A stretch of DNA of 64,000 bases from Sphingobium sp. SCG-1 (GCF_002953135.1 NZ_CP026372.1:2108001-2172000); one strand, 5' to 3'; positions 9,251-18,771 are shown, counted from the stretch's first letter. Numbers and translations: made by a program. Notes: generated by a model from the letters alone, not told the origin.

Positions 9251-9391
9251 ATGAGCGAAGGCATTGAAACGGATCGCAGATCCATGAACCGAAGAGCCAC
9301 GGATCGTCGTCAGGACGCTGATCCCAATTATTCTGGCCCCGAACGCCGATCAGCGGATCGCCGGGCGAGTACCCGCCGCCAGTCCGACTAA
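9251..9391 (+). CDS. 46-residue arginine-doublet mini-protein, unknown function
   Basis: A short open frame, ATG to TAA, preceded by GAGGGTGAAGAC, a plausible ribosome site. The product has twelve arginines, all in six RR doublets (DRRS, NRRA, DRRQ, ERRS, DRRA, TRRQ), plus a central NYSGPERRSADRR segment. That Y-x-G-P-E-R-R-x-x-x-R-R pattern recalls the RxxxR region that precedes PilZ and other signalling domains, but there is no domain here. It is highly charged, probably disordered, soluble, and a candidate RNA-, DNA- or acidic-partner binder. Convergent with the SDR gene. Existence is inferred from codon coherence, start and spacing only. Confidence 0.6.
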   Translation: MSEGIETDRRSMNRRATDRRQDADPNYSGPERRSADRRASTRRQSD

Positions 9392-9416
9392 TCCGGGGCG
9401 CACCGACGCCCGCCGA

Positions 9417-10127
9417 TTAGCCTACGCGTATGCGGTGCCCCGTTGGGGCGTCTTCCTGCACCAGCGCCAGTATCGCTTCGGCAACGGTTTCCGGTCCTTT
9501 GAGCGTGGCGGGATCTTCGCCCGGAAATGCCCTTGCGCGCATTGCCGTGCGCGTGGCACCGGGGTCCACGATATGCGTGCGGATGGCGGAGATGTTCTTC
9601 ACTTCCTCGCCATAGGCATTGACGAGAACTTCCAGCGCCGCCTTTGAAGCGCCGTAAGCGCCCCAATAGGGCCGAACCGTCGTACCGACCGAGCTGGTTA
9701 TGACGATCACGCGCGCGTCGCTGCTGGTGCGAAGGAGCGGATCGAAGGCCGCGATCAATGCCTGCTGCGCGCCCACGTTGAGCGTCAGCAGTTTGGCGAA
9801 CTCCTTGGGATCAATCGCCTGCACCGCGGCGAGGCTTCCCAATGTCGCTGCGTTCAGCACCAGATAATCCAGCGCCCCCCAACGCTCGCTAACGGCCGCC
9901 GCCAGTCTTCCAATGCTTTCGCCGTCAGTAAGGTCGAGTGGCGCGATCGTGGCGCTGCCGCCTGCGTTGTGGATTTTATCCTCGACCTCTTCAAGTCCGC
10001 CGGTGGTGCGCGCCGTCAGCACGACATGCGCGCCTGCCTTGCCCAATGCCTCCGCCGTGGCCGCGCCAATGCCGCGACTTGCGCCAGTGACGACGGCTAG
10101 CTTTCCGGTGAGGGGCAGGGTGGTCAT
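9417..10127 (-). CDS. SDR-family NAD(P)-dependent oxidoreductase
   Basis: 236 residues. Classical short-chain dehydrogenase: N-terminal cofactor motif TGASRGIG (about residues 15-22), NAATLG segment, catalytic Ser in VITSSVGT, and Y-x-x-x-K in YGASKAAL. Similar to the YciK-like subgroup by overall layout, substrate unknown. It begins 72 bases after the purF stop on the same strand, so co-transcription with purF is likely. Confidence 0.88.
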   Translation of the reverse strand: MTTLPLTGKLAVVTGASRGIGAATAEALGKAGAHVVLTARTTGGLEEVEDKIHNAGGSATIAPLDLTDGESIGRLAAAVSERWGALDYLVLNAATLGSLAAVQAIDPKEFAKLLTLNVGAQQALIAAFDPLLRTSSDARVIVITSSVGTTVRPYWGAYGASKAALEVLVNAYGEEVKNISAIRTHIVDPGATRTAMRARAFPGEDPATLKGPETVAEAILALVQEDAPTGHRIRVG

Positions 10128-10199
10128 GATCTCTTCTCAACTAGGGGTCGAGCGATCGCAAGGACGCTCAACCAGTCATCGCATGGGGGATGATAGTGG

Positions 10200-11660
10200 T
10201 TAGACGACGCGCTCGGCAAGCAACTCGAACTGGTCGCGAACGGCGGCTTCGTCCTGATCCGTGAGTGTCGTCGGATAATCGCCCGTAAAGCAGGCGTCGC
10301 AATATTGGGGGCGGATGTCCGCGCGTTTAGCCTGACCCAATGCCTTGTAGAGGCCGTCGATCGACAGGAACGACAGGCTGTCGGCATGGATGAAATCCTG
10401 CATCCCCGGCACGTCCAGCTTATGCGCGAGCAGCTTCGTGCGCTCGGGCGTGTCGACGCCATAGTAACAGCTATGCTTCGTCGGCGGGCTGGCGATGCGC
10501 ATATGGACTTCGGCGGCGCCGGCTTCGCGCATCATCTGCACGATCTTGAGGCTGGTGGTGCCGCGCACGATCGAGTCGTCGATGAGGACGATCCGCTTGC
10601 CCTGGATGAGCGCGCGATTGGCATTGTGCTTGAGCTTTACGCCAAGATGACGAACCTTATCGCTCGGCTGGATGAAGGTCCGGCCGACATAGTGCGAGCG
10701 GATGATACCCAACTCGAACGGAATGCCGGACTGCTGCGCGTAGCCGATGGCGGCAGGCACGCCGCTGTCGGGCACGGGGATGACATAGTCCGCGTCCACC
10801 GGGTTCTCGATGGCCAACTGCGCGCCGATCGCCTTGCGAACCGAATAGACGCTGCTGCCTTCGACAATCGAATCTGGGCGCGAGAAATAGACATGTTCGA
10901 AAATACAGGGCCGCGGCGACACTTCGCCAAAGGGCCGATGGCTGCGAATCTCGCCGCCATTAGTGACGATCACCAGTTCGCCCGGATCGATGGAGCGGAC
11001 ATATTCCGCCCCGACCACATCGAGCGCCACCGTCTCAGACGCGAAAATCGGGGAGTCGCCGAGCATGCCCATGACGAGGGGACGAATGCCGAGCGGGTCG
11101 CGGCAGGCGATCATGCCCTCCGGCGTCATGCAGATGAGGGAGTACGCGCCCTCGACCTGCTTCAACGCATCGATGAACTTGTCGAGCAAGGTCCGGTACG
11201 TCGATGTTGCGACCAGATGGATGATGACCTCGGTGTCCGACGTCGACTGGAAGATCGATCCGCGCCGCACCAGATCGCGACGGAGCTTAAACGCGTTGGA
11301 GATATTGCCGTTATGCGCAACGGCAAAGCCTCCCGACGCCAGATCGGCATAGAGCGGCTGCACATTGCGCAACGAGGTTTCGCCGCTGGTCGAGTATCGG
11401 ACGTGACCACAGGCGGCCTCGCCAGGCAGTGCGCGAATCACTTCGTCCCGATCGAAATTTCCTGCCACATGGCCCATAGCCCGGTGCGTATGGAAATCGT
11501 GACCGTCCCAGCTGGTGATCCCGGCCGCTTCCTGGCCGCGATGCTGAAGTGCGTGGAGGCCAAGAGCGACAATCGCCGAAGCTGATTCTGCGCCGGAAAT
11601 GCCGAATACGCCGCATTCCTCCCGCAACTTGTCGTCATCGAAGGGGTTCGTGGTAAGCAT
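10200..11660 (-). CDS. purF: Amidophosphoribosyltransferase (Fe-S type)
   Basis: 486 residues; first committed step of purine synthesis, converting PRPP and glutamine to phosphoribosylamine. Ntn glutaminase domain whose nucleophile Cys16 follows a short propeptide ending in REE, and a PRTase domain with the PRPP loop VLIDDSIVRGTTS (358-370). Cys252, Cys398 and Cys454/Cys457 (CDAC) match the four ligands of the [4Fe-4S] cluster in the Bacillus-type enzyme, as opposed to the cluster-less E. coli type. Propeptide cleavage and cluster are family knowledge. Divergent from ccmC. Confidence 0.96.
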   Translation of the reverse strand: MLTTNPFDDDKLREECGVFGISGAESASAIVALGLHALQHRGQEAAGITSWDGHDFHTHRAMGHVAGNFDRDEVIRALPGEAACGHVRYSTSGETSLRNVQPLYADLASGGFAVAHNGNISNAFKLRRDLVRRGSIFQSTSDTEVIIHLVATSTYRTLLDKFIDALKQVEGAYSLICMTPEGMIACRDPLGIRPLVMGMLGDSPIFASETVALDVVGAEYVRSIDPGELVIVTNGGEIRSHRPFGEVSPRPCIFEHVYFSRPDSIVEGSSVYSVRKAIGAQLAIENPVDADYVIPVPDSGVPAAIGYAQQSGIPFELGIIRSHYVGRTFIQPSDKVRHLGVKLKHNANRALIQGKRIVLIDDSIVRGTTSLKIVQMMREAGAAEVHMRIASPPTKHSCYYGVDTPERTKLLAHKLDVPGMQDFIHADSLSFLSIDGLYKALGQAKRADIRPQYCDACFTGDYPTTLTDQDEAAVRDQFELLAERVV

Positions 11661-11841
11661 GTGCTGTTGGGTCCGCTGCCAAAGCGTGGAGCCCCATGGG
11701 GCATCGTCTGCCGCGCATATAGGGGCTCGAGTCCGATTTGTCGCCTCCTGTTACAACCTATGTCATAAAAAAGCGTTGGAGGTTCGTCGCAACGTCAAGG
11801 CCACTGGTCTTAACCCATGTGCGCAGCTAAAGACGCCGGGC

Positions 11842-12567
11842 ATGCATGCTTTCGCCAATCCAGCCCGATTCCTGTCCATAGCGCGGCCGCTGACGCCCTG
11901 GCTGTTCTGGATCGGCATCGTCCTGCTTCTGGCGGGTTGCGCGTGCGGATTGTTCCTGACGCCTGCCGATTATCTTCAGGGTGAAACGGTGCGCATTCTC
12001 TATATCCACGTGCCCGCGGCGTGGCTCGGGATGGGCGGATGGAGCGGGATCGCGATCGCTGCCCTAATGCAACTCGTCTGGCGGCATCCGCTGGCGGCAA
12101 TCGCCGGGCGCGCCATAGCAGTGCCCGGAGCGCTGTTCACCGCGATCTGCCTCATCACTGGCTCGATTTGGGGCCGCCCGACATGGGGCACTTGGTGGGA
12201 ATGGGACGGGCGGATGACCTCGATGCTCGTGCTGCTCTTCCTGTACCTCGGCTATATCGCACTCGCCAACGCCAGCGCCGTGAACAACGGCGCGGGCGGC
12301 GTCAGCCGGGTAACGGCGATCTTCGGGCTGGTCGGGGCCGTCAACATCCCGATCATCAATCGCTCGGTCGTCTGGTGGAACAGCCTGCATCAGGGACCGA
12401 GCATCACTTTGACCGGATCGACGATCGACGGATCGATCCTGTGGCCACTCGGCTTCACGCTGATAGGTTTCACTTTGTGGTTCGCGGCCATCGTGCTGAT
12501 GCGAATGCGAGCGATATTGGCGGAGACGAAAGTCGAAGCGCGGATGCAGCGGCTGGCGCGTGGTTGA
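11842..12567 (+). CDS. ccmC: Haem exporter protein CcmC
   Basis: 241 residues, six predicted membrane helices; part of the system I cytochrome c maturation machinery, where CcmC passes haem to CcmE. The WGTWWEWDGRMTS stretch is the tryptophan-rich WWD haem motif, and the periplasmic VHQGPS-type histidine (SLHQGPSI) is present. The ATG at 11842 was chosen because the preceding 80 in-frame codons have no family character. First gene of ccmCDEFGHI; ccmA and ccmB are not in the window. Confidence 0.94.
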   Translation: MHAFANPARFLSIARPLTPWLFWIGIVLLLAGCACGLFLTPADYLQGETVRILYIHVPAAWLGMGGWSGIAIAALMQLVWRHPLAAIAGRAIAVPGALFTAICLITGSIWGRPTWGTWWEWDGRMTSMLVLLFLYLGYIALANASAVNNGAGGVSRVTAIFGLVGAVNIPIINRSVVWWNSLHQGPSITLTGSTIDGSILWPLGFTLIGFTLWFAAIVLMRMRAILAETKVEARMQRLARG

Positions 12568-12574
12568 TTTCACG

Positions 12575-12706
12575 ATGAACCCCTGGCCTTTCATTATCGC
12601 CGCCTACGCGCTGACCCTTGTCGGGGCTGCCGGATTGTCGGTGGCGAGCCTGCGCGCGATGATCGCTGCCGAGCGCCGCGCCGATGCGTTGAAGCGGGAT
12701 CGCTGA
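12575..12706 (+). CDS. ccmD: Haem exporter protein CcmD
   Basis: 43-residue single-span membrane protein: MNPWPFIIAAYALTLVG, then an arginine-rich cytosolic tail (AERRADALKRDR). CcmD holds CcmE in the ABC complex and helps release haem-loaded CcmE. It sits 7 bases after the ccmC stop and 16 bases before the ccmE ATG, exactly where ccmD is expected. A GTG at 12560, overlapping the end of ccmC, is in frame and is an alternative start. Confidence 0.88.
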   Translation: MNPWPFIIAAYALTLVGAAGLSVASLRAMIAAERRADALKRDR

Positions 12707-12722
12707 AGGCGTGGCGACCATC

Positions 12723-13187
12723 ATGAAAGCCAAACATCAGCGGCTGATCCTTGCTTTGGTCGCGCTCGCTGCGTTGATCGGGGCGGGTCTGCTTGCGGCT
12801 TCGGCGTTGCGCGACGAGGCGGCTTATTTCTACACGCCCCATGATGCGCTGACGAAGCATGTCGAGCCGGGTAAAGCCATTCGGCTGGGCGGTATGGTCG
12901 TCAAGGGTAGCTTGAAGCGTGCTGCCGATGGCGTAACGATCCAGTTCAACGTGACGGACAACAAGGCGACTGTACCCGCGACCTTCAGTGGGATCGCGCC
13001 CGACCTGTTCAAGGAAGGCAGCGGCGTGGTTGCCGAAGGCGCTTTCGATGCGCGTGGATCTTTTGTAGCGACCAACTTGCTCGCGAAACATGACGAGCGG
13101 TATATGCCGCGGGAACTGGACGGCATGAAATATGACGAGAAGTCGCACGAGTTGACGGCCAAGCCCGTTCCGGCGGCAAAGCCATGA
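12723..13187 (+). CDS. ccmE: Cytochrome c maturation haem chaperone CcmE
   Basis: 154 residues from the ATG (a GTG at 12711 would add four). One N-terminal membrane anchor (LILALVALAALIGAGLLAA) and a periplasmic OB-fold domain. The covalent haem ligand is His123 in LLAKHDERYMP, with Tyr127 as the expected axial residue. It receives haem from CcmC and gives it to CcmF/CcmH. Its stop overlaps the ccmF start as ATGA. Confidence 0.95.
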   Translation: MKAKHQRLILALVALAALIGAGLLAASALRDEAAYFYTPHDALTKHVEPGKAIRLGGMVVKGSLKRAADGVTIQFNVTDNKATVPATFSGIAPDLFKEGSGVVAEGAFDARGSFVATNLLAKHDERYMPRELDGMKYDEKSHELTAKPVPAAKP

Positions 13188-15112
13188 TCGCCGAGGCCGG
13201 TTTAGCCGCGCTCTGGCTCGCCGCTGCGCTGGCGTTCCTGCAACTGAGCCTCGTCTACTTCGGCCTCACGGACAAGGGCGACCTTCTTGCCGCCGTCCGG
13301 CCCGTCGCCGTGGTGCAGGGATTGTTGACGGCACTCTCCTTCCTGTTGCTCGTGACGCTTTTCCTGCGCTCGGACATGTCAGTGGCTCTGGTCGCGACGA
13401 ACAGCCATTCGGCCAAGCCCTGGCTCTACAAATTTGCAGGCACATGGGGCAATCACGAAGGCTCCATGCTGTTGTGGGTGATGGTGATGGGAATCGCCGG
13501 CGCGGCGGTGGCGCTGTTCGAGCGGGCGCTGCGGCGCGATACGCATATGGCGACGCTGGGCGCGCAGGCGCTAATCAGCCTTGGGTTTTATGCGTTCCTG
13601 CTGTTCTCTTCGAATCCCTTCGCACGGATCAATCCGGCGCCGGCGGACGGGCAGGGGCTTAACCCGCTGCTGCAAGACCCAGGCCTCGCTTTCCATCCGC
13701 CCACGCTTTACCTGGGCTACGTTGGCCTGTCGGTGGCGTTCTCCTTTGCCGTGGGCGCGTTGATGACCCGCAATGTGGACGCCACGTTCGCGCGGGCAAT
13801 GCGGCCATGGGTTCTGGCAGCGTGGATTTTGCTGACTCTGGGGATCACGGCGGGAAGTTACTGGGCCTATTATGAACTCGGCTGGGGCGGCTGGTGGTTC
13901 TGGGATCCGGTCGAGAATGCATCGCTGATGCCGTGGCTGGCGGCGACGGCGTTGCTGCACAGCGTCACCGTGCTTGCGACTCGCGACGCCTTGCGCGCGT
14001 GGACGATCATGCTGGCGGTGGTGGCATTCTCCATGTCGATGGTCGGCACTTTCCTCGTCCGCTCAGGCATTCTGACCAGCGTCCACGCCTTCGCTGTGGA
14101 CCCGGAGCGGGGGACGTTCATTCTCGGACTGCTAGCGCTGTATATCGGCGGGGCGCTGGCGCTGTTCGGGCTTCGGATCGGTACGGTTCGGGAAGGCGCA
14201 CAGTTCGAGTTGGTCAGCCGCGAGACGATGCTGGTCGTCAACAATCTGCTGCTCTCGGTAATATTGGGACTCGTCCTGATCGGTACGCTCTATCCTCTGA
14301 TGACCGAAGCCTTCGGACATAAGGTGTCGGTGGGGCCGCCTTATTTCGACCGGATCGCTGGGCCGATTGCTCTGGCGCTCGTGATCGCGATGGCCGCCGG
14401 GCCGCTGACGCGTTGGCGCAAGGATCAGGCGCGTGCCGTGGCGCGGCGGCTGCTGCTTCCGGCCGTGGTGCTGCTTCTGGCGCTCTCCCTGGTGAGCGTG
14501 CTGGCGTGGGGGCGGATCGGCGTGTTGCCTTTCCTCGGCCTCGTCATTTCTGCCGGTGTCGCGGTCGGAAGCCTCGCGCCGTTGTGGAAGCGCAATCTGC
14601 GCCGCACGCCCCTTTTCACATTCGGCATGGTGGTAGCCCATCTGGGTTGCGCGGTGAGTCTGGCGGGCATGGCGGCGGATTCGGCCTTTACGGTCGAAAA
14701 ACTGGTCGCGGCGCGGCCTGGGGATACGATCCAAACGGCAGGTTGGACCCTGCGGTTCGACGACATCAGGCCCATCGCGGGCGATAACTGGACGGCCCTG
14801 CAAGGCGACATGACAGTGTCGCGCGGCGGTGGCGCTGCCGTGGACATTCATCCGCAGGCGCGCTTCTTCACGACGCCGCCCACAAACACAACCGAGGCGG
14901 CGTTGCTTACGCGATGGGATGGACAACTCTACGTCGTCCTGGGTCAGGAGACGGAGGATGGCCGCTGGCAGGTGCGGATCTGGTGGAAGCCGTTCGTGAC
15001 GCTGATCTGGCTGGGCGGCATCATGATTGCGTTCGGCGGGGCGCTTTCGCTCATCGGGCGGGAGCGGCGTGGGTGGCTCCAGAAGTTGCGGCGGCGTGAG
15101 GCAGTCGCGTGA
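13184..15112 (+). CDS. ccmF: Haem lyase CcmF
   Basis: 642 residues with many membrane helices. The haem-handling tryptophan motif is GWGGWWFWDPVENAS at about 233-247, and the conserved histidines lie in the HEGSMLLW (about 91) and FHPPTLYLGY (about 171) segments. CcmF takes haem from holo-CcmE and, with CcmH, attaches it to apocytochrome c CxxCH sites. Starts inside the ccmE stop (ATGA) and ends overlapping ccmG (GTGA). Confidence 0.95.
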   Translation: MIAEAGLAALWLAAALAFLQLSLVYFGLTDKGDLLAAVRPVAVVQGLLTALSFLLLVTLFLRSDMSVALVATNSHSAKPWLYKFAGTWGNHEGSMLLWVMVMGIAGAAVALFERALRRDTHMATLGAQALISLGFYAFLLFSSNPFARINPAPADGQGLNPLLQDPGLAFHPPTLYLGYVGLSVAFSFAVGALMTRNVDATFARAMRPWVLAAWILLTLGITAGSYWAYYELGWGGWWFWDPVENASLMPWLAATALLHSVTVLATRDALRAWTIMLAVVAFSMSMVGTFLVRSGILTSVHAFAVDPERGTFILGLLALYIGGALALFGLRIGTVREGAQFELVSRETMLVVNNLLLSVILGLVLIGTLYPLMTEAFGHKVSVGPPYFDRIAGPIALALVIAMAAGPLTRWRKDQARAVARRLLLPAVVLLLALSLVSVLAWGRIGVLPFLGLVISAGVAVGSLAPLWKRNLRRTPLFTFGMVVAHLGCAVSLAGMAADSAFTVEKLVAARPGDTIQTAGWTLRFDDIRPIAGDNWTALQGDMTVSRGGGAAVDIHPQARFFTTPPTNTTEAALLTRWDGQLYVVLGQETEDGRWQVRIWWKPFVTLIWLGGIMIAFGGALSLIGRERRGWLQKLRRREAVA

Positions 15113-15639
15113 GTCGCTGGGCGATCTGGCTGCCGCTGGGCTTGTTCCTGGCGTTCTTCGCCTTGTTCGCCAGCGGCTTGCTGAAGCCGGACGACCGGCT
15201 CATCACGTCGAAGATGATCGGGAAGCCGATCCCCCAATTCGCTCTTCCCGCAGCGGCGAGCGATCGACCGCCTTTGTCCAATGCTGATCTCGCAACGGGC
15301 AAGCCGCGCCTTCTCAATATCTTTGCAAGCTGGTGCGTGCCCTGTGCGGCGGAGTCCCCGCAATTGATGGCGCTGAAGCAGGCGGGGGCGGAGATCGACG
15401 CGGTCGCGATCCGCGATGCGCGGCCTGACGTTGACCGCTTCCTGAAACGCTGGGGCAATCCTTACACGCGCATCGGTCTGGACGCTCGCAGCAGCTTGCA
15501 GATTGCGATGGGATCATCGGGCGTTCCGGAGACGTTCGTGATCGACGGCAAAGGCACCATCGTCCACCAGCATATCGGCGACATCCGCGAAGAGGACGTG
15601 CCGTTGCTGTTGCAGAAGCTGGCGGAGGCGGGGCAATGA
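15109..15639 (+). CDS. ccmG: Thiol:disulfide interchange protein CcmG/DsbE
   Basis: 176 residues. N-terminal membrane anchor (IWLPLGLFLAFFALFASGLL) and a periplasmic thioredoxin fold with active-site WCVPC (Cys76, Cys79) and the cis-proline region GVPETFVIDG. It keeps apocytochrome cysteines or CcmH reduced. The GTG start overlaps the last bases of ccmF, and its own stop overlaps the ccmH start (ATGA). Confidence 0.94.
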   Translation: MSRWAIWLPLGLFLAFFALFASGLLKPDDRLITSKMIGKPIPQFALPAAASDRPPLSNADLATGKPRLLNIFASWCVPCAAESPQLMALKQAGAEIDAVAIRDARPDVDRFLKRWGNPYTRIGLDARSSLQIAMGSSGVPETFVIDGKGTIVHQHIGDIREEDVPLLLQKLAEAGQ

Positions 15640-16049
15640 AAGCGGTTCTCGCTCTGCTGTTGATGCTGTTCGCGACGCCGCTGGCCGCGCAGTCTGCCTT
15701 GCCGCCTGCCCCTTATGCGGACCGCCAGCTGGATGACCCGCGTCAGGAGGCCAAAGCCCGCGACCTGATGCTGACGATCCGCTGTCTCACCTGCCAGAGC
15801 CAGTCCATCGCGGACAGCAATGCAAGCATGGCGAGCGACATGCGCTCGCAAATCCGGGAGCGCATTGCCGCTGGCGAGGACGCGGAGCATATCCGCGCGT
15901 GGCTGATCGATCGCTATGGCGATTGGGTGAGTTATGAGCCGACGGCCGCCCCGATCCTGTGGCCGCTGTGGGCCGCGCCTCTCATTCTGCTGGCGCTCGG
16001 CTTCTGGCTGATGCGCGGGCGCATCAGGCGGGGGAAGGGAGCGTCATGA
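15636..16049 (+). CDS. ccmH: Cytochrome c maturation protein CcmH (CcmL-type)
   Basis: 137 residues. Signal peptide (MKAVLALLLMLFATPLAAQS), a three-helix redox domain with RCLTCQSQSI (Cys50, Cys53), and a C-terminal membrane helix (LWAAPLILLALGFWLMRGR). It reduces the apocytochrome disulfide for haem ligation. Only the CcmH redox half is here; the TPR half is encoded by the next gene, which overlaps by ATGA. Confidence 0.94.
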   Translation: MKAVLALLLMLFATPLAAQSALPPAPYADRQLDDPRQEAKARDLMLTIRCLTCQSQSIADSNASMASDMRSQIRERIAAGEDAEHIRAWLIDRYGDWVSYEPTAAPILWPLWAAPLILLALGFWLMRGRIRRGKGAS

Positions 16050-16672
16050 TTAGCTGGGTGATTGCCTTTTCGATAGCTGTGGTCAGCTTCGCCGCACTGG
16101 TAGGGCCGGGACGGGTGCCGCGCACCACATGGGAACTGCTCGGTGCGGCGATCTTGTGCGGCGTTGCGGGATATGCGTGGCAGGGGTCGCCCGGATTAGC
16201 CGGGGCGCCTCGCACCGTCACCGATCGGGCCGTGCCTTTCAATGAGGATCTGGCGGAGCAGCGTCGCGGCATGGCGGAGCGTTTCGGCAAGGCCGGACAA
16301 TGGCTGATCCTGTCCGACGGCCTTGGTCGGCAGGGTAAGACGCAGGAGGCGGCGAATGTGCTCGTTGCCGCCGTGCGCCAGGAGCCCAAAGACCCGAACC
16401 TGTGGCTGGGGCTGGGCAATGCACTGGTCGCTCATGGCAGCGGGATAATCTCCCCCTCGGCGGAGTTTGCGTTCCGCCGTGCGATGGCGATAAACCCTCA
16501 GGCGCCCGCCGCACCCTATTTCTATGGATTGGCGCTGGCGCAGTCAGGGCAGCTTGATAGCGCGCGACAGATTTGGGGGCCACTTGCCGAGCGCCTGCCA
16601 AAAGGCAGCAAGTTGCGCGGCGAACTGGAACAAAATCTCGCCACGATCGATAGTCGTACGGGCGGTCAATGA
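16046..16672 (+). CDS. ccmI: TPR protein of cytochrome c maturation (CcmI-like)
   Basis: 208 residues. N-terminal hydrophobic segment(s) (ISWVIAFSIAVVSFAALVG and LLGAAILCGVAGYAW) followed by TPR-like helices from about residue 95 (LSDGLGRQGKTQEAANVLVAAV, PKDPNLWLGLGNALVAHG). CcmI chaperones apocytochrome c to CcmH. The ATG overlaps the ccmH stop; in-frame codons before it lie in ccmH. The protein is shorter than the long CcmI forms. Last gene of the operon. Confidence 0.85.
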   Translation: MISWVIAFSIAVVSFAALVGPGRVPRTTWELLGAAILCGVAGYAWQGSPGLAGAPRTVTDRAVPFNEDLAEQRRGMAERFGKAGQWLILSDGLGRQGKTQEAANVLVAAVRQEPKDPNLWLGLGNALVAHGSGIISPSAEFAFRRAMAINPQAPAAPYFYGLALAQSGQLDSARQIWGPLAERLPKGSKLRGELEQNLATIDSRTGGQ

Positions 16673-16806
16673 CATTCCTTCTCCACAGTGGCGCGTGTTG
16701 CACTGTATGACAGTGCGTGATAGGCGCGGCGCGCAGATCGGGCCGACGGCGTTGTGCCATCCCATGTGCCGGACACACATCATCATGACATTCACTGCAT
16801 TGCTTC

Positions 16807-18756
16807 ATGGCTGACACTGGGATCGATCCCCCGGCTGTGGGTGCCGACATGCCGACAGATGGCGCGCAAGATGTCGACGTGCATGAGGGTCATGGGCAGC
16901 AGGGCGCTACGGCCAAGCTGGTGGTGGGCGCGATCGGTATCGTGTTCGGGGACATCGGCACCAGCCCGCTTTACGCTTTCCGCGAGACATTTGCGGGGCA
17001 CCACAAGCTGACGCTCGATCCAGATCACATCCTTGGCGCCATTAGCCTGATGTTCTGGTCTATGATGCTGGTCGTGACGCTGAAATATGTGTCGATCATC
17101 ATGCGCGCCGACAACAAGGGCGAGGGAGGTAGCCTAGCTCTGCTCGCGCTTATTAGCGGGCAGACGAAGACCCGTCGCTGGTCCTCGGGCATCGTATTGC
17201 TGGGCGTTTTCGCTACGGCGCTGTTCTACGGCGATTCGATGATTACGCCTGCGGTTTCGGTGCTATCCGCCGTGGAGGGCTTGGCCGTTTACAATCATGC
17301 GCTAAGCCCCTTGATCCTGCCTGCGGCGGTCGTAATCCTGGTCGGACTGTTCTGGATTCAGAGCGCCGGGACCAATCGGGTTGCGACCATGTTCGGCCCG
17401 ATCATGCTGCTATATTTTGCCGTAATCGCTACGCTAGGCGTACTCAGCATCTGGCAGACGCCGGGCATATTGGTTGCGTTCAACCCCTATTGGGCGCTGA
17501 TGTTTTTCGTTACCGATCCCCTGCCTGCCTTCCTGGCGCTGGGATCGGTTGTGCTGGCGGTAACTGGGGCCGAGGCTCTTTATGCCGACATGGGACATTT
17601 CGGACGCAATCCTATTCGCATCTCATGGCTGTTCTTCGTCCTGCCTGCACTGATGCTTAATTATATGGGGCAGGGCGCGCTGCTGTTCCGGGAAGGGCAT
17701 GATGCGCTCATTAGCCCCTTCTACAATCTAGCGCCGCAGTGGCTGCAACTTCCCCTTATCGGCATAGCGACATTGGCAGCGATCATTGCGTCGCAGGCGG
17801 TGATTTCGGGGGCATTTTCAGTGACGCAGCAGGCGATCCAACTCGGCTTCATGCCGCGCCTTCGGATAGCCCACACCAGCGCGTCGACCGCTGGACAAAT
17901 CTACATCCCCATTATCAATTGGGGCCTGATGATTATGGTGATCCTGCTTGTGTTGAGCTTCCGCACATCGTCCAATCTGACGGCGGCTTACGGCATTGCG
18001 GTGACTGGAGCGATGTTCATCGACAACGTGCTGCTCACGGTATTGATCTTCCGCCTGTGGAAGTGGAACCGGGGGTGGGCAGTGTTGCTATTGTCGGTAT
18101 TCTATATCGTCGATGGCGCGTATCTGGCGGCCAACCTGACCAAAATCCCGGCAGGCGGCTGGTTCCCGCTGTTGATTGGCTTTGTGGTTTTCACGCTGCT
18201 CACCACATGGTCGCGCGGGCGGCAGTTGATGATCGAACGGATGCGCGAGTCGGCTATGCCAATTCCTGTGTTCATCGCGTCCGCCGCCAACAGCGCCGTG
18301 CGCGTGCCAGGGACTGCGGTGTTCATGACATCGACGCCCGATGGCGTGCCGCACGCGCTGCTCCACAACCTCAAGCACAACAAGGTGTTGCATGAGCGCG
18401 TCGTCTTGCTGACGGTCAAGATCATCGGTGTGCCGGTCGTGCAGGAGGAAAAGCGCGCTAAACTAGAGGATTTGGGCAGGGGCTTTTTCCGCTTGGTTCT
18501 ACATTATGGCTTCATGCAGGAGCCTGACGTGCCATTGGCGCTCAAGAACGTCACCCAGTGCGGGCAGGCGTTCAAGATGATGGAAACGAGCTTCTTCCTC
18601 GCGCGCCAAACCCTGTTGCCATCCGCACGTCCAGGTATGCCGATCTGGCGCGAGAAGATATTCGCGTGGATGCTGCGAAACGCAGAAAGCGCGATGGAGT
18701 TCTTCCGGCTGCCCACCAACCGTGTGGTCGAATTGGGCAGCCAGGTCGAAATCTAA
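16807..18756 (+). CDS. kup: KUP-family potassium uptake transporter
   Basis: 649 residues, about twelve membrane helices after a hydrophilic N-terminus, then a ~170-residue cytosolic tail. The GIVFGDIGTSPLYAFRETF motif in the first helix and FYGDSMITPAVSVLSAVEG are diagnostic of KUP/HAK/KT proton-coupled potassium symporters. No strong ribosome site precedes 16807; the ATG at 16849 is a possible alternative start that keeps all helices. Convergent with leuA (15-base gap). Confidence 0.94.
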   Translation: MADTGIDPPAVGADMPTDGAQDVDVHEGHGQQGATAKLVVGAIGIVFGDIGTSPLYAFRETFAGHHKLTLDPDHILGAISLMFWSMMLVVTLKYVSIIMRADNKGEGGSLALLALISGQTKTRRWSSGIVLLGVFATALFYGDSMITPAVSVLSAVEGLAVYNHALSPLILPAAVVILVGLFWIQSAGTNRVATMFGPIMLLYFAVIATLGVLSIWQTPGILVAFNPYWALMFFVTDPLPAFLALGSVVLAVTGAEALYADMGHFGRNPIRISWLFFVLPALMLNYMGQGALLFREGHDALISPFYNLAPQWLQLPLIGIATLAAIIASQAVISGAFSVTQQAIQLGFMPRLRIAHTSASTAGQIYIPIINWGLMIMVILLVLSFRTSSNLTAAYGIAVTGAMFIDNVLLTVLIFRLWKWNRGWAVLLLSVFYIVDGAYLAANLTKIPAGGWFPLLIGFVVFTLLTTWSRGRQLMIERMRESAMPIPVFIASAANSAVRVPGTAVFMTSTPDGVPHALLHNLKHNKVLHERVVLLTVKIIGVPVVQEEKRAKLEDLGRGFFRLVLHYGFMQEPDVPLALKNVTQCGQAFKMMETSFFLARQTLLPSARPGMPIWREKIFAWMLRNAESAMEFFRLPTNRVVELGSQVEI

Positions 18757-18771
18757 GCGCTTGGCGAAAGG

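Noticed and set aside
10305..11585. 426-codon plus-strand frame opposite purF
   Set aside because: Shadow of purF, which has its full set of catalytic and cluster residues.
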